A stretch of DNA of 64,000 nucleotides from Jiangella gansuensis DSM 44835 (GTDB lineage Bacteria; Actinomycetota; Actinomycetes; Jiangellales; Jiangellaceae). Shown here in pieces: positions 42,203-51,964 of this stretch. The notes under the pieces were generated by a model. It had not been told where the DNA came from. It did not search any database and saw only the letters and a list, made by a program, of their open reading frames with translations. Position numbers and translations under genes: made by a program. Where the stretch lies: NCBI RefSeq assembly GCF_000515395.1, contig NZ_KI911782.1:5486070-5550069 (forward strand), given 5' to 3'. Each line of letters starts with the position of its first letter. Position 1 is the first letter of the stretch.

Positions 42203-43066
42203 ATGCGTCACTTGGGGTGGGTTGCGGTCGCCGCGGTCGCGGTGCTGACGGCGTGTGGCACCGAGGAGGCTTCCGTGCAGCCCACTGCGACGCCGGAACC
42301 GCCGCGGGAGTACACCGGCACGTTCACCGTTCTGGAGAACGCCGAACACGGTCCGCAACTGTGCACGACGGTCATGGAGTCCTACCCGCCGCAGTGCGGC
42401 GGCCCGGACGTGGCCGGCTGGTCCTGGGACGACATCGAGGGCGCTGAGTCCGTCGACGGGGTCACCTGGGCCGAAGGGATCACAGTCACGGGCACCTGGG
42501 ACGGTGAGACGCTCACGCTGACTCAGCCGCCGCAGCGGCGTTCCGACACCCCGGCCGACGAGCCGGCGGACGGTCCCGGCTTCGGCTCGCCGTGTGAACC
42601 GCCCGCCGGTGGCTGGGCCGTCGTCGACGCGGCCACCGCCACGGACGCGGGCATGCAGGCAGCGATGGATTACGCGAGCGCCCAGCCCGACCACGGCGGC
42701 ACCTGGGTCGACACCACGCCATTCGAGCAACCGGTGGATCCGAGCGGTGCGCCGATCCACGACCCCACGAAGTGGGTTCTCAACGTGAGCTTCACCGGCG
42801 ACCTCGAACGACACGAGGCGGCGTTGCGTGCGGTCTGGGGCGGCGCGCTCTGTGTCAGCCGGGCCGAGCGGGCCGAGCGCGATCTCCGCGCCATCCAGGA
42901 CGAGTTGGCCGGCAGCTACCCGCACATGAGCGGGGTGGGCGTCGACATCCACGACAGCACGGTCAGTCTCAACGTCTTCGTCGACGACGGTATCCAGGCG
43001 GAGATGGACGAGCGGTACGGCCCTGGCGTGGTCCGGGTCTGGGCGGCGCTGCGTCCGGTGGAGTGA
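42203..43066 (+). CDS. Putative lipoprotein of unknown function
   Basis: 287 residues. Signal peptide with lipobox LTAC (Cys18) predicts attachment to the outer face of the membrane. A Pro/Thr linker follows, then two apparent domains: a Cys-containing one (LCTTVMESYPPQCGGPDVAG) and a C-terminal one (GAPIHDPTKWVLNVSFTGDL, ALCVSRAERAERDLRAIQDE, VGVDIHDSTVSLNVFVDD) with a pattern of alternating strands. I do not recognise a family. Probably a single-gene unit, convergent with DUF3054. Confidence 0.72.
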   Translation: MRHLGWVAVAAVAVLTACGTEEASVQPTATPEPPREYTGTFTVLENAEHGPQLCTTVMESYPPQCGGPDVAGWSWDDIEGAESVDGVTWAEGITVTGTWDGETLTLTQPPQRRSDTPADEPADGPGFGSPCEPPAGGWAVVDAATATDAGMQAAMDYASAQPDHGGTWVDTTPFEQPVDPSGAPIHDPTKWVLNVSFTGDLERHEAALRAVWGGALCVSRAERAERDLRAIQDELAGSYPHMSGVGVDIHDSTVSLNVFVDDGIQAEMDERYGPGVVRVWAALRPVE

Positions 43067-43132
43067 CGGGTTGTCGCGAACGGGACGCCCTGGCACGCGG
43101 TATCGCCGCCGAGGTCGGACATTTCGGTCGAC

Positions 43133-43501
43133 TCAGCGAGGATCCCGCGAGCCAGGAGTATGACGACGCGTACCAAGCACCCGCCACCCGACCAGGAACG
43201 CACCGAGCACGAGGGTGGCGACCACGACGAAGGACACCGCGGTGCCTTGGCCAGACACGGCCCGCAGCAGCATCCCGGCCACGACCGTCGCCAGCCACAC
43301 CGTGATCCCGGTGGTCACCGCGGCCGGCGGCCACCGTCGCGCCAGGCTCACCAGCCAGCCCATCGCGAGTCCGGCCGCGAACGGCCAGAACGTCGCGGCG
43401 ATGCCGCCGAGGTCGAGCGGGTTCTCGTGAGTGCGCCGCCCGATCAGGACGAAGACCAGGACCAGGACGGCGTCGAGAGCAACCGCGGGCCCGGTCCTCA
43501 C
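43133..43501 (-). CDS. DUF3054 membrane protein
   Basis: 122 residues, four TM helices: VALDAVLVLVFVLIGRRTHE starts the family signature, and TFWPFAAGLAMGWLVSLARR follows. Function unknown. GTG 43501 overlaps the pcnA stop by four bases (GTGA), so it is co-translated with the tRNA enzyme. The longer open frame upstream is the shadow of pcnA. Confidence 0.85.
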   Translation of the reverse strand: MRTGPAVALDAVLVLVFVLIGRRTHENPLDLGGIAATFWPFAAGLAMGWLVSLARRWPPAAVTTGITVWLATVVAGMLLRAVSGQGTAVSFVVVATLVLGAFLVGWRVLGTRRHTPGSRDPR

Positions 43502-44961
43502 GGCGAGCTCTCCGGCTGCTGGGCCCACCAGCGCAGCAGCTCGGCGCGGGCGGCTTCCTCGTCCAGGACGCCCTCGTCGAGACGGACCTCCAGCATGTGC
43601 TTGTAGGCGCGGCCGACCACCGGTCCCGGCGCGATGGCGAGGATCTTCATAATCTGGTTGCCGTCGAGGTCCGGGCGGATGGCCGCCAGTTCCTCCTCCT
43701 CGGCCAGCCGGTCGATGCGCTCCTCCAGGCTGTCGTACGAGCGCTGCAACGCCTGCGCCTTGCGGCGGTTGCGAGTGGTGCAGTCGGCGCGGGTCAGCAC
43801 GTGCAGCCTGGCCAGCTCGTCGCCGGCGTCGCGCACGTACCGGCGCACGGCGGAGTCGGTCCACTCTCCCCCGCCGTAGCCGTGGAAGCGCAGATGCAAC
43901 TGGGTGAGCAGAACCACGCTGTCGACGACGGCGGTCGGGTAGCGCAGCGCGGTCAGCCGCTTTCGCGCCATCTTGGCCCCCACCACGTCGTGGTGATGGA
44001 AGCTCACGCCGCCGCCGCTCTCGAACCGGCGAGTCCGCGGCTTGCCGATGTCGTGCAGCAGTGCCGCGAGCCGTGCCACCAGGTCCGGCCCACCGCCGGG
44101 CAGCCGGTCTTCCAACTCGATCGCCTGTTCCAGCACGGTGAGCGAGTGCTCGTAGACGTCCTTGTGCCGGTGGTGCTCGTCGATCTCCAGCCGTAGCGCG
44201 GGCAGCTCCGGCAGGACCCGGTCGGCCAGGCCGGTGTCGACCAACAGGGTCAGCCCCGTGCGCGGCCGCGGCGAGAGCAGCAGCTTGGTGAGCTCGTCGC
44301 GGATCCGCTCGGCGGAAACGATCTCGATGCGTTCGGCCATGTCGCTCATCGCGGCCACCACCTCGGGCGCGACGGCGAAGCCCAGCTGCGAGGCGAACCG
44401 GGCGGCGCGCATCATCCGCAGCGGATCGTCGGAGAACGACTGCTGTGGAGTCCCCGGAGTCCGGATGACCTTGCGGCTCAGGTCGCCCAGACCGCCGTGC
44501 GGGTCGACGAACTCGCGGCCTGGCAGCATCACCGCCATCGCGTTGACGGTGAAGTCGCGGCGCACGAGGTCCTCGGTGATGGACTCGCCGTACTGGACCT
44601 CCGGCTTGCGGCTGGCGCCGTCGTAGCTGTCGGCCCGGTACGTGGTGACCTCGATCTGGAAGCCACCCTTGTGGGCGCCGATGGTGCCGAACTTCTGCCC
44701 GACGTCCCAGATGGTGTCGGCCCAGCCGGACAGCAGCCGCTTCGTCTGCTCCGGCCGAGCGGACGTCGTGAAATCGAGGTCCTGGCCGAGGCGGTCGAGA
44801 AGAGCGTCCCGGACGGAACCACCCACCAGTGCCAGTTCGTGGCCGGCGGCCTGGAAACGGGCGCCCAGCTCGTCGACCACCGGGGCGATGCGCAGCAACT
44901 GCCGCACCGCCTGCCGCTGAGCCTTCGAGAGCACGTCGGTCGTTTCCTTCGGTTCGGTCAC
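43498..44961 (-). CDS. pcnA: CCA-adding tRNA nucleotidyltransferase with HD domain
   Basis: 487 residues. Nucleotidyltransferase head: ALVGGSVRDALLDRLGQDLD FT (GGxVRD and DxD motifs), RRDFTVNAMAV, and GxxDL(GLGDLSRKVIRTPG); then a KH-like neck and an HD phosphohydrolase-type domain (YEHSLTVLEQAI, ALLHDIGKPRTRRF, SFHHHDVVGAKMARKRL). It adds or repairs the 3' CCA of tRNAs. GTG 44961 is selected because TACCCT (44975-44970) ends eight bases upstream; the frame extends to 45000. Divergent from the NUDIX gene with 103 bp between the starts, as in mycobacteria (Rv3907c/Rv3908). Confidence 0.93.
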   Translation of the reverse strand: MTEPKETTDVLSKAQRQAVRQLLRIAPVVDELGARFQAAGHELALVGGSVRDALLDRLGQDLDFTTSARPEQTKRLLSGWADTIWDVGQKFGTIGAHKGGFQIEVTTYRADSYDGASRKPEVQYGESITEDLVRRDFTVNAMAVMLPGREFVDPHGGLGDLSRKVIRTPGTPQQSFSDDPLRMMRAARFASQLGFAVAPEVVAAMSDMAERIEIVSAERIRDELTKLLLSPRPRTGLTLLVDTGLADRVLPELPALRLEIDEHHRHKDVYEHSLTVLEQAIELEDRLPGGGPDLVARLAALLHDIGKPRTRRFESGGGVSFHHHDVVGAKMARKRLTALRYPTAVVDSVVLLTQLHLRFHGYGGGEWTDSAVRRYVRDAGDELARLHVLTRADCTTRNRRKAQALQRSYDSLEERIDRLAEEEELAAIRPDLDGNQIMKILAIAPGPVVGRAYKHMLEVRLDEGVLDEEAARAELLRWWAQQPESSP

Positions 44962-45064
44962 GACGCACCAGGGTACGGCTCCCGGCCCGCGGCGAACCAA
45001 CCACGCCCCGGCCCACCCGGCGGAGCGTCGCAGCTCGGGGGAGCAACCCGGTTACTCTGGACGT

Positions 45065-45628
45065 ATGCCCGGCTCGCCGCCCACGCCAGCCGACGGCTCG
45101 AACCGGCGACGTCGGGGCCCGAGGCGTCGGCGGAAGTCGGGACGGCCCAGGCTGCGCACCGTGCGGGAGACCTCAGCGGGCGGGCTCGTGGTCGACGATT
45201 ACGAGGATGCCTCGGCGGTGGCCCTGATCGGCCGGATCGACCGGCGCGGCCGATTGGAGTGGGTGCTGCCGAAGGGACACGTGGAGGCCGGCGAAACGCC
45301 GGAGCAGGCTGCGGTCAGAGAGGTGTGGGAGGAAACTGGGCTGCAGTCCAAGGTCGTCACCGCGGTGGGCGACATCGACTACTGGTTCGTTGCGGGTAAT
45401 CGGAGGATCCACAAGACGGTGCACCACTTTCTCCTGGAAGCAACTGGCGGGAGCCTGAGCACCGACGACGTGGAGGTGAGTGACGTGGCATGGGTGCCGC
45501 TGGACGAGTTGGCCGAGCGGATGCGCTACGCGTCCGAGCGGCGGCTGGCCCGACGGCTGCGCGAACTCCTTCCTGCCGCGCCGAGCCTGGAGACGGCGGC
45601 CGACCAGCGTCACGAGGACACGCCGTGA
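45065..45628 (+). CDS. NUDIX hydrolase (MutT4-like)
   Basis: 187 residues. A very basic N-terminus (RRRRGPRRRRKSGRPRLR) precedes the NUDIX domain; the box GX5EX7REVxEExG is complete at about residues 77-99 (PKGHVEAGETPEQA, REVWEETGL). Such enzymes hydrolyse nucleoside diphosphates linked to other groups; substrate unknown. Equivalent in place to mycobacterial mutT4. TACTCT (45053-45058) ends six bases before ATG 45065, so the operon mRNA is probably leaderless. First gene of the NUDIX-DUF6049-murJ-sigM-antisigma operon. Confidence 0.9.
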   Translation: MPGSPPTPADGSNRRRRGPRRRRKSGRPRLRTVRETSAGGLVVDDYEDASAVALIGRIDRRGRLEWVLPKGHVEAGETPEQAAVREVWEETGLQSKVVTAVGDIDYWFVAGNRRIHKTVHHFLLEATGGSLSTDDVEVSDVAWVPLDELAERMRYASERRLARRLRELLPAAPSLETAADQRHEDTP

Positions 45629-47769
45629 GCCGGCGCCTGCTCCTGGTGTCCGCCGCGGTCCTGACGACGGTGCTGGGGCCCGCCGCCAGCGGCGCCCAGG
45701 CGGCCGACCCACCCGCCGAGACCGGCCCCACCGCGGTCAGCACCCTGCAGGGGGTGACGCCCAGTGTCCTCACGCCGGAACAACAGTCGCTCACCCTCAC
45801 CGGCTCGGTCCACAACACCGGTGACACCGAGCTGCAGAACGTCCAGGCGCTGCCCCGCTTCAGCCGGGTGCCGCTGGACAGCCGCACCGACGTGCGCCGG
45901 GTGTCCGCCGACGAAGAGATCAACCCCGGCCAGCGTTACGGCGACGTCCACGACGTCGTCGGCGACTCACTCCAGCCGGGTGAGGTGGGCACGTTCTCGC
46001 TCGAGATCCCCACCACCCTGCTCGAGTTCGACCAGGCCGGTGTCTACACCGTCGGCGTCGACATCCGGGCCACCACGCCGGAGGACGGTGCGCGCATCAC
46101 CGTCTCGTCCGCGCGCACGGTCGTGCCGTGGGTGGACAGTCCAGGCGAGCTGCCCACGGTGCCGGTCGGGCTGATGTGGCCGCTGGCGGCCCGGCCCACC
46201 AGCATGCCCGGCGGCACCTTGCTCGACGACTCCGTAGCCGCCCAGCTCGGCACCGAGGGTTCGCTGACCGGGCTGGTCGAGGCCGGCGCCGGTGCGCCGG
46301 TCACCTGGGCACTCGACCCCGACCTGCTCGACACCGTCAACGTCATGGCCGAGGGGTACCAGGTCATGTCGCCGTCCGGTCCGGTCGAGGGTTCGCAGGC
46401 CGACTCCGATGCCGCACGCGAGTGGCAGCGTGCGTTCTCCGATGCCACCAGCGAGCGCGAGGTGTGGGTGCTGCCGTACGCACTGCCGGATGTCGCGTCG
46501 CTGGTCGCGGGAGAGCCCGACCTCGCCGGCGAACTGTCCGTCCAGGCGCAGGTGGCGGCGGAGGGCACCGCCGAGTCCATCGAGGGCACCGCCGGAGTCG
46601 CCTGGCTCGACGCCGCGTCGGTCACCGACCAGGTGCTCGGGACGCTCGCCGAGGCCGGCACCCGGACCGTCGTGGTTCCCGGCAACGCCGTCGAGGAGTC
46701 GACGGCCCTCGGCGAGGTCACGGCCGGTGAACACACCATGCGGGTGGTGGCCGCCGACCTCGGCCTCAGCGACGCCCTGGGCGATGCCGCCGCCGTCGAC
46801 GATCCACAGGCTGCCGCCGTCGACCTGAGGCAACGTTGGATCGCCGAGACCGCCATGGTCGCCCTGGCCGCGGCCGCCGACGACACCGAGCCCGGGCTGC
46901 TGGTCGCCGCGCCGCCCGTGCGCTGGCAGCCGGACCCGTCGGTCGCGCAGTCGATCATCGACACCTGGTCGTCCATCCCGTGGGTCGCCGCCACCGATGT
47001 CGCCGGCGCGGAGCCGCCCGAGCCGCGCGAACGGTTCACCCTGAACCCCGTGGAGGGCACGAACCTCCTGCCGGCGGCGAACGTCGAGGCCACGGCCACG
47101 CTCGAACACGACGCGACGCAGTACGCCAGCCTGCTCGCCGACGACGACGGCGTCACCGACCGCCTCATGCTCGCGACGCTGCGCTCGGCGTCAACCGGCT
47201 GGCGGGACGACCCCGTCGCCGGCGCCGCGTACGCCGCCGCCATCACCGACGACCTCAGCGCTCGCTTCAACCGCATCAGCGTCACCGTGCCCGAGTCCGT
47301 CACACTGTCCAGCCGCACCGGGTCCTTCCCGCTCACCATCACCAACGATCTCTCCGAAGCCGTCACCGTCACCCTCGACATCCACTCCACCAACGTCGAC
47401 CGCCTGCGCGTCGAAGAGGTGGAGCCGACCCTGGTCCAGCCGGGCGAACGGCAGCAGGTCACCGTCACCGCGGAAGCCGCCGCTAACGGCCGGGTACCGA
47501 TCGCCGTGCGGCTCACCACCGCCGACGGCGTCCCCATCGGCCCGGCACAGCCCACCATCGTCAACGCCACCGACTACGGCACCATCGGCTGGATCATCGT
47601 GGGCGGCGCTGGCGCGCTGTTCGCCGCCGCCATCGTCCGGCGCACCCTGCGCAAGGGCCGTGACGACGACGCCGACCCGACTACCGACGCCGCGTCCGTC
47701 GACGACGAATCCGACGGCCGCGTCGCCCTGGCCCAGAAGCCGTCGCCGGCGCAGGAGGTCACTCGTTGA
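45625..47769 (+). CDS. DUF6049 secreted, membrane-tethered protein
   Basis: 714 residues: signal peptide (LLLVSAAVLTTVLGPAASGAQA), a long extracellular part with beta-rich segments at both ends, one TM helix near the C-terminus (IGWIIVGGAGALFAAAIVRR) and a short charged cytoplasmic tail. Equivalent in position to mycobacterial Rv3909. Its neighbours suggest a role in peptidoglycan export or its control, but no activity is known. GTG 45625 overlaps the NUDIX stop (GTGA) and its own stop overlaps the murJ start (TTGA). Confidence 0.85.
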   Translation: MSRRLLLVSAAVLTTVLGPAASGAQAADPPAETGPTAVSTLQGVTPSVLTPEQQSLTLTGSVHNTGDTELQNVQALPRFSRVPLDSRTDVRRVSADEEINPGQRYGDVHDVVGDSLQPGEVGTFSLEIPTTLLEFDQAGVYTVGVDIRATTPEDGARITVSSARTVVPWVDSPGELPTVPVGLMWPLAARPTSMPGGTLLDDSVAAQLGTEGSLTGLVEAGAGAPVTWALDPDLLDTVNVMAEGYQVMSPSGPVEGSQADSDAAREWQRAFSDATSEREVWVLPYALPDVASLVAGEPDLAGELSVQAQVAAEGTAESIEGTAGVAWLDAASVTDQVLGTLAEAGTRTVVVPGNAVEESTALGEVTAGEHTMRVVAADLGLSDALGDAAAVDDPQAAAVDLRQRWIAETAMVALAAAADDTEPGLLVAAPPVRWQPDPSVAQSIIDTWSSIPWVAATDVAGAEPPEPRERFTLNPVEGTNLLPAANVEATATLEHDATQYASLLADDDGVTDRLMLATLRSASTGWRDDPVAGAAYAAAITDDLSARFNRISVTVPESVTLSSRTGSFPLTITNDLSEAVTVTLDIHSTNVDRLRVEEVEPTLVQPGERQQVTVTAEAAANGRVPIAVRLTTADGVPIGPAQPTIVNATDYGTIGWIIVGGAGALFAAAIVRRTLRKGRDDDADPTTDAASVDDESDGRVALAQKPSPAQEVTR

Positions 47770-50700
47770 CGGCCACTCAAGAGCCACCCCGCAGCTCCGG
47801 CCTGCTCGGTTCCAGCGCCATCATGGCGGCCGGCACCGTGGTGTCGCGGCTGACCGGGTTCGCGCGGGCGGCGGTCATCGCCGCGGCCATCGGGCTGACG
47901 GCCGCGACCGCCGACGTCTTCAACGTGCCCAACGTCCTGCCCAACATGATCTACATCCTGGTGGGCGGCGGGGTGCTCAACTCCGTGCTCGTGCCGGTGT
48001 TGGTGCGGGCCATCAAGAACGACGCCGACGGCGGCCAGGCGTACTCGCAGCGTCTCTTCAGCCTGGCCGTCGCGGTGCTCGGGCTGGCCACGGCCATCGC
48101 GGTGCTGGCGGCACCGCTGCTCATGCGTCTGATCGTGGACGACCGGTACCTGCGGCCGGACATGCAGCCGTACTTCGACAACATGGTCATGTTCGCGCGG
48201 TTCTGCCTGCCCCAGATCTTCTTCTACGGGCTGTACGTGCTGATCGGCCAGATGCTCAACGCCAAGGGCCGGTTCGGCCCGATGATGTGGTCGCCGATCC
48301 TCAACAACGTCGTGGCCATCGCGGTGTTCGGCGTGTTCCTGGTGGTCTACGGCACGCAGGGCTTCGAGCCGTTCACCAGCACCCAGACCCTGCTGCTGGG
48401 GCTGGGTTCGACGCTCGGCGTGGTGGCGCAGGCGCTGGTGCTGATCCCGGTGCTGCGCAAGACCGGGTTCTCACTGCGTTTCCGCACCGACTGGCGCGGT
48501 CACGGACTGGGCGAGTCGGTCCGGCTCGGGTTGTGGACGGTCGCGTTCGTCGTCGTCAACCAGCTGGCCTACCTCGTCGTGGTCAAGGTCGCCTCGGGTG
48601 CCAGCAGCGTGAGCGCCGGCGACTCCGGCGCCGGCTACTCGGTGTACGCGAACGCGATGCTGATCATGATGGTGCCGCACTCGGTCATCACCGTGTCGCT
48701 CGCGACGGCGCTGCTGCCCCGGCTGTCCGAGATGGCCGCCGACGGCGAGCTGGACGAGGTCCGCACCAGGCTGATCTCGGCGCTGCGGATGTGCCTGGCG
48801 GTCATCGTCCCGCTCGGCGCCCTGATGGCGGCATTGGCGTTCCCGCTGACCGCCATGATCTTCGACTACGGGTCCGCCGGCGGGCAGACCGACCGGCTCG
48901 CGTTGACGCTCGTCCTCCTGATGCCGGGTCTGGTCGCGTTCACCGTCCACTACATGGTGCTGCGCGGCTTCTACGCGCTGCAGGACACCAAGACGCCGTT
49001 CTACACGCAGATCTGGGTGTCGGCCGTCATCATGATCGCCGCGGTCGGCGTCGCCGTCGCCGCGCCGGGTAACCAGTACGTCACCATGGCGCTGGCCGGC
49101 GGGTACAGCCTCGGCTATCTCGTCGGAGCCATCGTCGGCGCCCGCCGGCTCCAGCGCCGCATCGGGCCGCTCGCCGGCGGCGAGCTGATACAGCACGTCA
49201 TCCGGCTGCTCGTCCATTCGGCCATCGCCGCCACCCTGGCGTGGCTGGTCTGGCGCGGCTGGAGCTCGCTCGGCGCGCTCGACGCGTTGCCGTCCATGCT
49301 GGTGCGGCTGGTCGAGCTCATCGTCGGCGGCACGGTGGGCGTGGCCACGTTCGTGGGCCTGGCGTACGCGTTCCGCGTCCAGGAAGTCCGGCGCGCCGTG
49401 GCGCTCGTCCTGGCCAAGCTGCGCGGCGGTTCGGCACAGCCGGCGATCGACCCCGGCGACCTGCTCGAGGACACCGCCGAGTACCAGCTGCCCGCCGAGA
49501 CCGGCACGTTGAGCATCTTCCGCCGGCCGATGGACCCCGACATGACGTCGGAGTTCTTCCTCGACGAGACGCTGCCGGGGGTGCCGAGCTTCTTCGACAC
49601 GACGGCGCACACGCATCGCGACCGAACCGGCCTGGTTCGCCCTACCATGGACCTGGACGGGGGTCGCGACGGTGCGAGGGCTGCCCAGCCCCTTGCCGGC
49701 ACCCAAGCGGGTCCCTCGGCGGAGGCGATGCTGGACCGACGCGGGCCGCTCCCGGGGCAACGGCGCACGGTCGCCGGACGCTACCGGTTCGAGCGCCTGC
49801 TCGATGACTCCGACGGCGTCCAGTCCTGGCAGGCGGTCGACGACGTGCTGCGCCGCGCCGTCTTCGTCCAGGCCATCGCGTCGAACGACCCCCGAGCACC
49901 GGGGTACGCCACCGCGGCCCGCGTGTCCTCCACGGTGTCCGATCCGCGCTTCCTGCGCATCCTCGACATCGGTGCCGACGACGTCACGTATGTCGTGCGC
50001 GAATGGACCCCGGGGCAGAGCCTCGCCGCACTGCTGGCCAGCGGTGCGTTCCACCCGGAGCAGGCGGCCGCGATCTGCCGTGAGGTGGCCGAGGCGCTGG
50101 CCACGGCGCACGCGCAGGGCCTGGCGCACCGCCACCTCGACCCCAGCCTGGTCTTCGTCACGGCCGACGGCTCGGTCAAGATCGCCGGGTTGGAGACGGA
50201 GCACGCGCTGCGCGGCCCGGCCCCGATACCCGACGGGCTCGGCGACGGCCAGCCCGACCCGTCCGGCCGGCCGAGTGCGGCCGAGCTCGACACCATCGGT
50301 ATCGGCTCCGTTCTGTATGCGGGGCTGACCGCCCGCTGGCCCACGGGTGCCGGCGGGCTGCCGGCCGCGCCGCTCATCGACGGCCGGCTCGCCTCGCCCC
50401 GGCAGGTCCGGCCGGGAGTGCCGCGGCACCTCGACGCCGTCACCGACCGCTCCATCGGCCACGCCCGCCGGCATCACGCACCGCCGCTGGTCACGCCGGT
50501 CGAGGTCGCGGCCGAACTGGCCGCCGGAGCCAGGCCGCAGCGGACGGTCATCACCGAACCGCCCCGGATCACCGACCAGCCGCCGGCGCTCCTGGACGAG
50601 CCCGGCACGCCACCACCGCCGAGCCGCATCGAGCAACGCCGCGAGCGCCGCCGCTCCGGACGTACCGCGCGGCTGCTCGGGGTCATGGCCGCGATGCTCC

Positions 50701-51284
50701 TGCTGGTCGGGGCCACCCTGGTGGGTCTGCAACTGCTGCTCGGCGCCATCGACGACGCCGGCGACGACGACACCGCCGCGCCGCCGTCGTCGTCGGCCAC
50801 CGCCACGGACCCGCCGGAGACGCCGCAGGCCGAACCCACCCCCGTCGCGCTCGGCGGTGCTACCGACTTCGACCCCGCCGGCAACGGCGAGGAGAACCCC
50901 AGCGACGTCGACAACGCGATCGACGGCGACCCGGAGACCGCCTGGACCACGGTCAACTACTACGACCCGCTCGAGGCGCAGAAGGACGGCGTCGGGCTGT
51001 ACCTCGACCTCGGTGAGGCGGTGTCGGTGCGCGAGGTGCGTCTCACCCTGCTCAGCGCCGACAACGACCTGCAGATCATGGTGGCTCCGCCGGATGCCGG
51101 CGAGGCGCCCGGCGATCTCGATGGCTGGACCCCGGTCGGCGCCGTCGAAGGGTCCGAGCAGAATGTCACGCACACGCTTGACGAGGCCGTCAGCACCCGG
51201 TACGTCCTCGTGTGGTTCACACGGTTACCGATCGACGACGGCAACTACCGAGGCGGCATCGCCGAAGCGGAGGTGTTGGGGTGA
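47766..51284 (+). CDS. murJ: MurJ lipid II flippase fused to pseudokinase and extracellular domain
   Basis: 1172 residues. MurJ/MviN core with about 14 TM helices (SAIMAAGTVVSRLTGFARAA, NVPNVLPNMIYILVGGGVLN) to residue ~545 flips lipid II across the membrane. A disordered linker leads to a protein-kinase-like domain (~673-940) in which the catalytic loop reads HRHLDPSLVF instead of HRDxKxxN and DFG is replaced by AGLE, so it is a pseudokinase. One TM helix (~968-990) and an external domain with discoidin-like features (DNAIDGDPETAWTTVNYYD) follow. The architecture is that of mycobacterial MviN, where the phosphorylated pseudokinase binds FhaA. The TTG start at 47766 overlaps the previous stop. 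Confidence 0.93.
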   Translation: MTATQEPPRSSGLLGSSAIMAAGTVVSRLTGFARAAVIAAAIGLTAATADVFNVPNVLPNMIYILVGGGVLNSVLVPVLVRAIKNDADGGQAYSQRLFSLAVAVLGLATAIAVLAAPLLMRLIVDDRYLRPDMQPYFDNMVMFARFCLPQIFFYGLYVLIGQMLNAKGRFGPMMWSPILNNVVAIAVFGVFLVVYGTQGFEPFTSTQTLLLGLGSTLGVVAQALVLIPVLRKTGFSLRFRTDWRGHGLGESVRLGLWTVAFVVVNQLAYLVVVKVASGASSVSAGDSGAGYSVYANAMLIMMVPHSVITVSLATALLPRLSEMAADGELDEVRTRLISALRMCLAVIVPLGALMAALAFPLTAMIFDYGSAGGQTDRLALTLVLLMPGLVAFTVHYMVLRGFYALQDTKTPFYTQIWVSAVIMIAAVGVAVAAPGNQYVTMALAGGYSLGYLVGAIVGARRLQRRIGPLAGGELIQHVIRLLVHSAIAATLAWLVWRGWSSLGALDALPSMLVRLVELIVGGTVGVATFVGLAYAFRVQEVRRAVALVLAKLRGGSAQPAIDPGDLLEDTAEYQLPAETGTLSIFRRPMDPDMTSEFFLDETLPGVPSFFDTTAHTHRDRTGLVRPTMDLDGGRDGARAAQPLAGTQAGPSAEAMLDRRGPLPGQRRTVAGRYRFERLLDDSDGVQSWQAVDDVLRRAVFVQAIASNDPRAPGYATAARVSSTVSDPRFLRILDIGADDVTYVVREWTPGQSLAALLASGAFHPEQAAAICREVAEALATAHAQGLAHRHLDPSLVFVTADGSVKIAGLETEHALRGPAPIPDGLGDGQPDPSGRPSAAELDTIGIGSVLYAGLTARWPTGAGGLPAAPLIDGRLASPRQVRPGVPRHLDAVTDRSIGHARRHHAPPLVTPVEVAAELAAGARPQRTVITEPPRITDQPPALLDEPGTPPPPSRIEQRRERRRSGRTARLLGVMAAMLLLVGATLVGLQLLLGAIDDAGDDDTAAPPSSSATATDPPETPQAEPTPVALGGATDFDPAGNGEENPSDVDNAIDGDPETAWTTVNYYDPLEAQKDGVGLYLDLGEAVSVREVRLTLLSADNDLQIMVAPPDAGEAPGDLDGWTPVGAVEGSEQNVTHTLDEAVSTRYVLVWFTRLPIDDGNYRGGIAEAEVLG

Positions 51285-51964
51285 CACAGCCCCAGCGAGG
51301 GCACGAGGTGACCGACGAGGCGTTGTTGCGCCGCCACGTCGACGGCGATGCCGAAGCCTTCGGCGAACTGTTCTCGCGTCACCAGGATCGCCTCTGGGCG
51401 GTGGCGCTGCGTACGCTCGGCGATCCGCACGACGCCGCGGACGCTCTCCAGGACGCGATGATCAACGCGTTCCGGCGGGCGGCGTCGTTCCGGTCCGAGT
51501 CGGCGGTCACCACCTGGCTGCACCGCATCGTCGTCAACGCGTGTCTCGACCGGGTGCGGCACAGTGCCGCCCGGCCGGCCGACCCGGTCGCCTTCGACGG
51601 CACCGAGGTGGGCGGCGTGACTCCGGTCACCGAGCCGAGCAGCGACCCGGCGGAACAGACGGCACTGCGCGTCGACCTGGAGCACGCACTGGCGTCACTG
51701 CCCGACGAGCAGCGAGTCCCGCTCGTGCTGGTCGACGTCGAGGGGTTCCCAGTCGCGGAGGCCGCCCAGATGCTCGGTCTCCCGGTCGGCACCGTCAAGA
51801 GCCGCTGTGCCCGGGCCCGCGCAAAGCTCGTGCCGCTGCTCGCGCCCGGTCGGCAGGCACCGGATCGGTCCGCGCCGGAGCCGGTGGCGCCCAGCGGGAA
51901 CCAGCCCGGAGGCGGCGACGTCCCATCCAGGACAAGGCGAGGACCAGGAGGTGAGCGTCGGTGA
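51281..51964 (+). CDS. sigM: ECF sigma factor SigM
   Basis: 227 residues: sigma-2 region (DAEAFGELFSRHQDRLWAVA, DPHDAADALQDAMINAFRRA) and sigma-4 (LPDEQRVPLVLVDVEGFPVA, EAAQMLGLPVGTVKSRCARA), then a disordered tail. Position between murJ and a zinc-finger anti-sigma gene identifies it as SigM. GTG 51281 overlaps the murJ stop; GTG 51308 is a shorter alternative. The anti-sigma start overlaps its stop. Confidence 0.92.
   Translation: MTQPQRGHEVTDEALLRRHVDGDAEAFGELFSRHQDRLWAVALRTLGDPHDAADALQDAMINAFRRAASFRSESAVTTWLHRIVVNACLDRVRHSAARPADPVAFDGTEVGGVTPVTEPSSDPAEQTALRVDLEHALASLPDEQRVPLVLVDVEGFPVAEAAQMLGLPVGTVKSRCARARAKLVPLLAPGRQAPDRSAPEPVAPSGNQPGGGDVPSRTRRGPGGERR

Noticed and set aside
48471-51173. 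Minus-strand open frame of 900 codons opposite murJ
   Set aside because: Low-complexity Arg/Gly/Asp/Val/Gln composition, no start signal, antisense to a well-supported gene.
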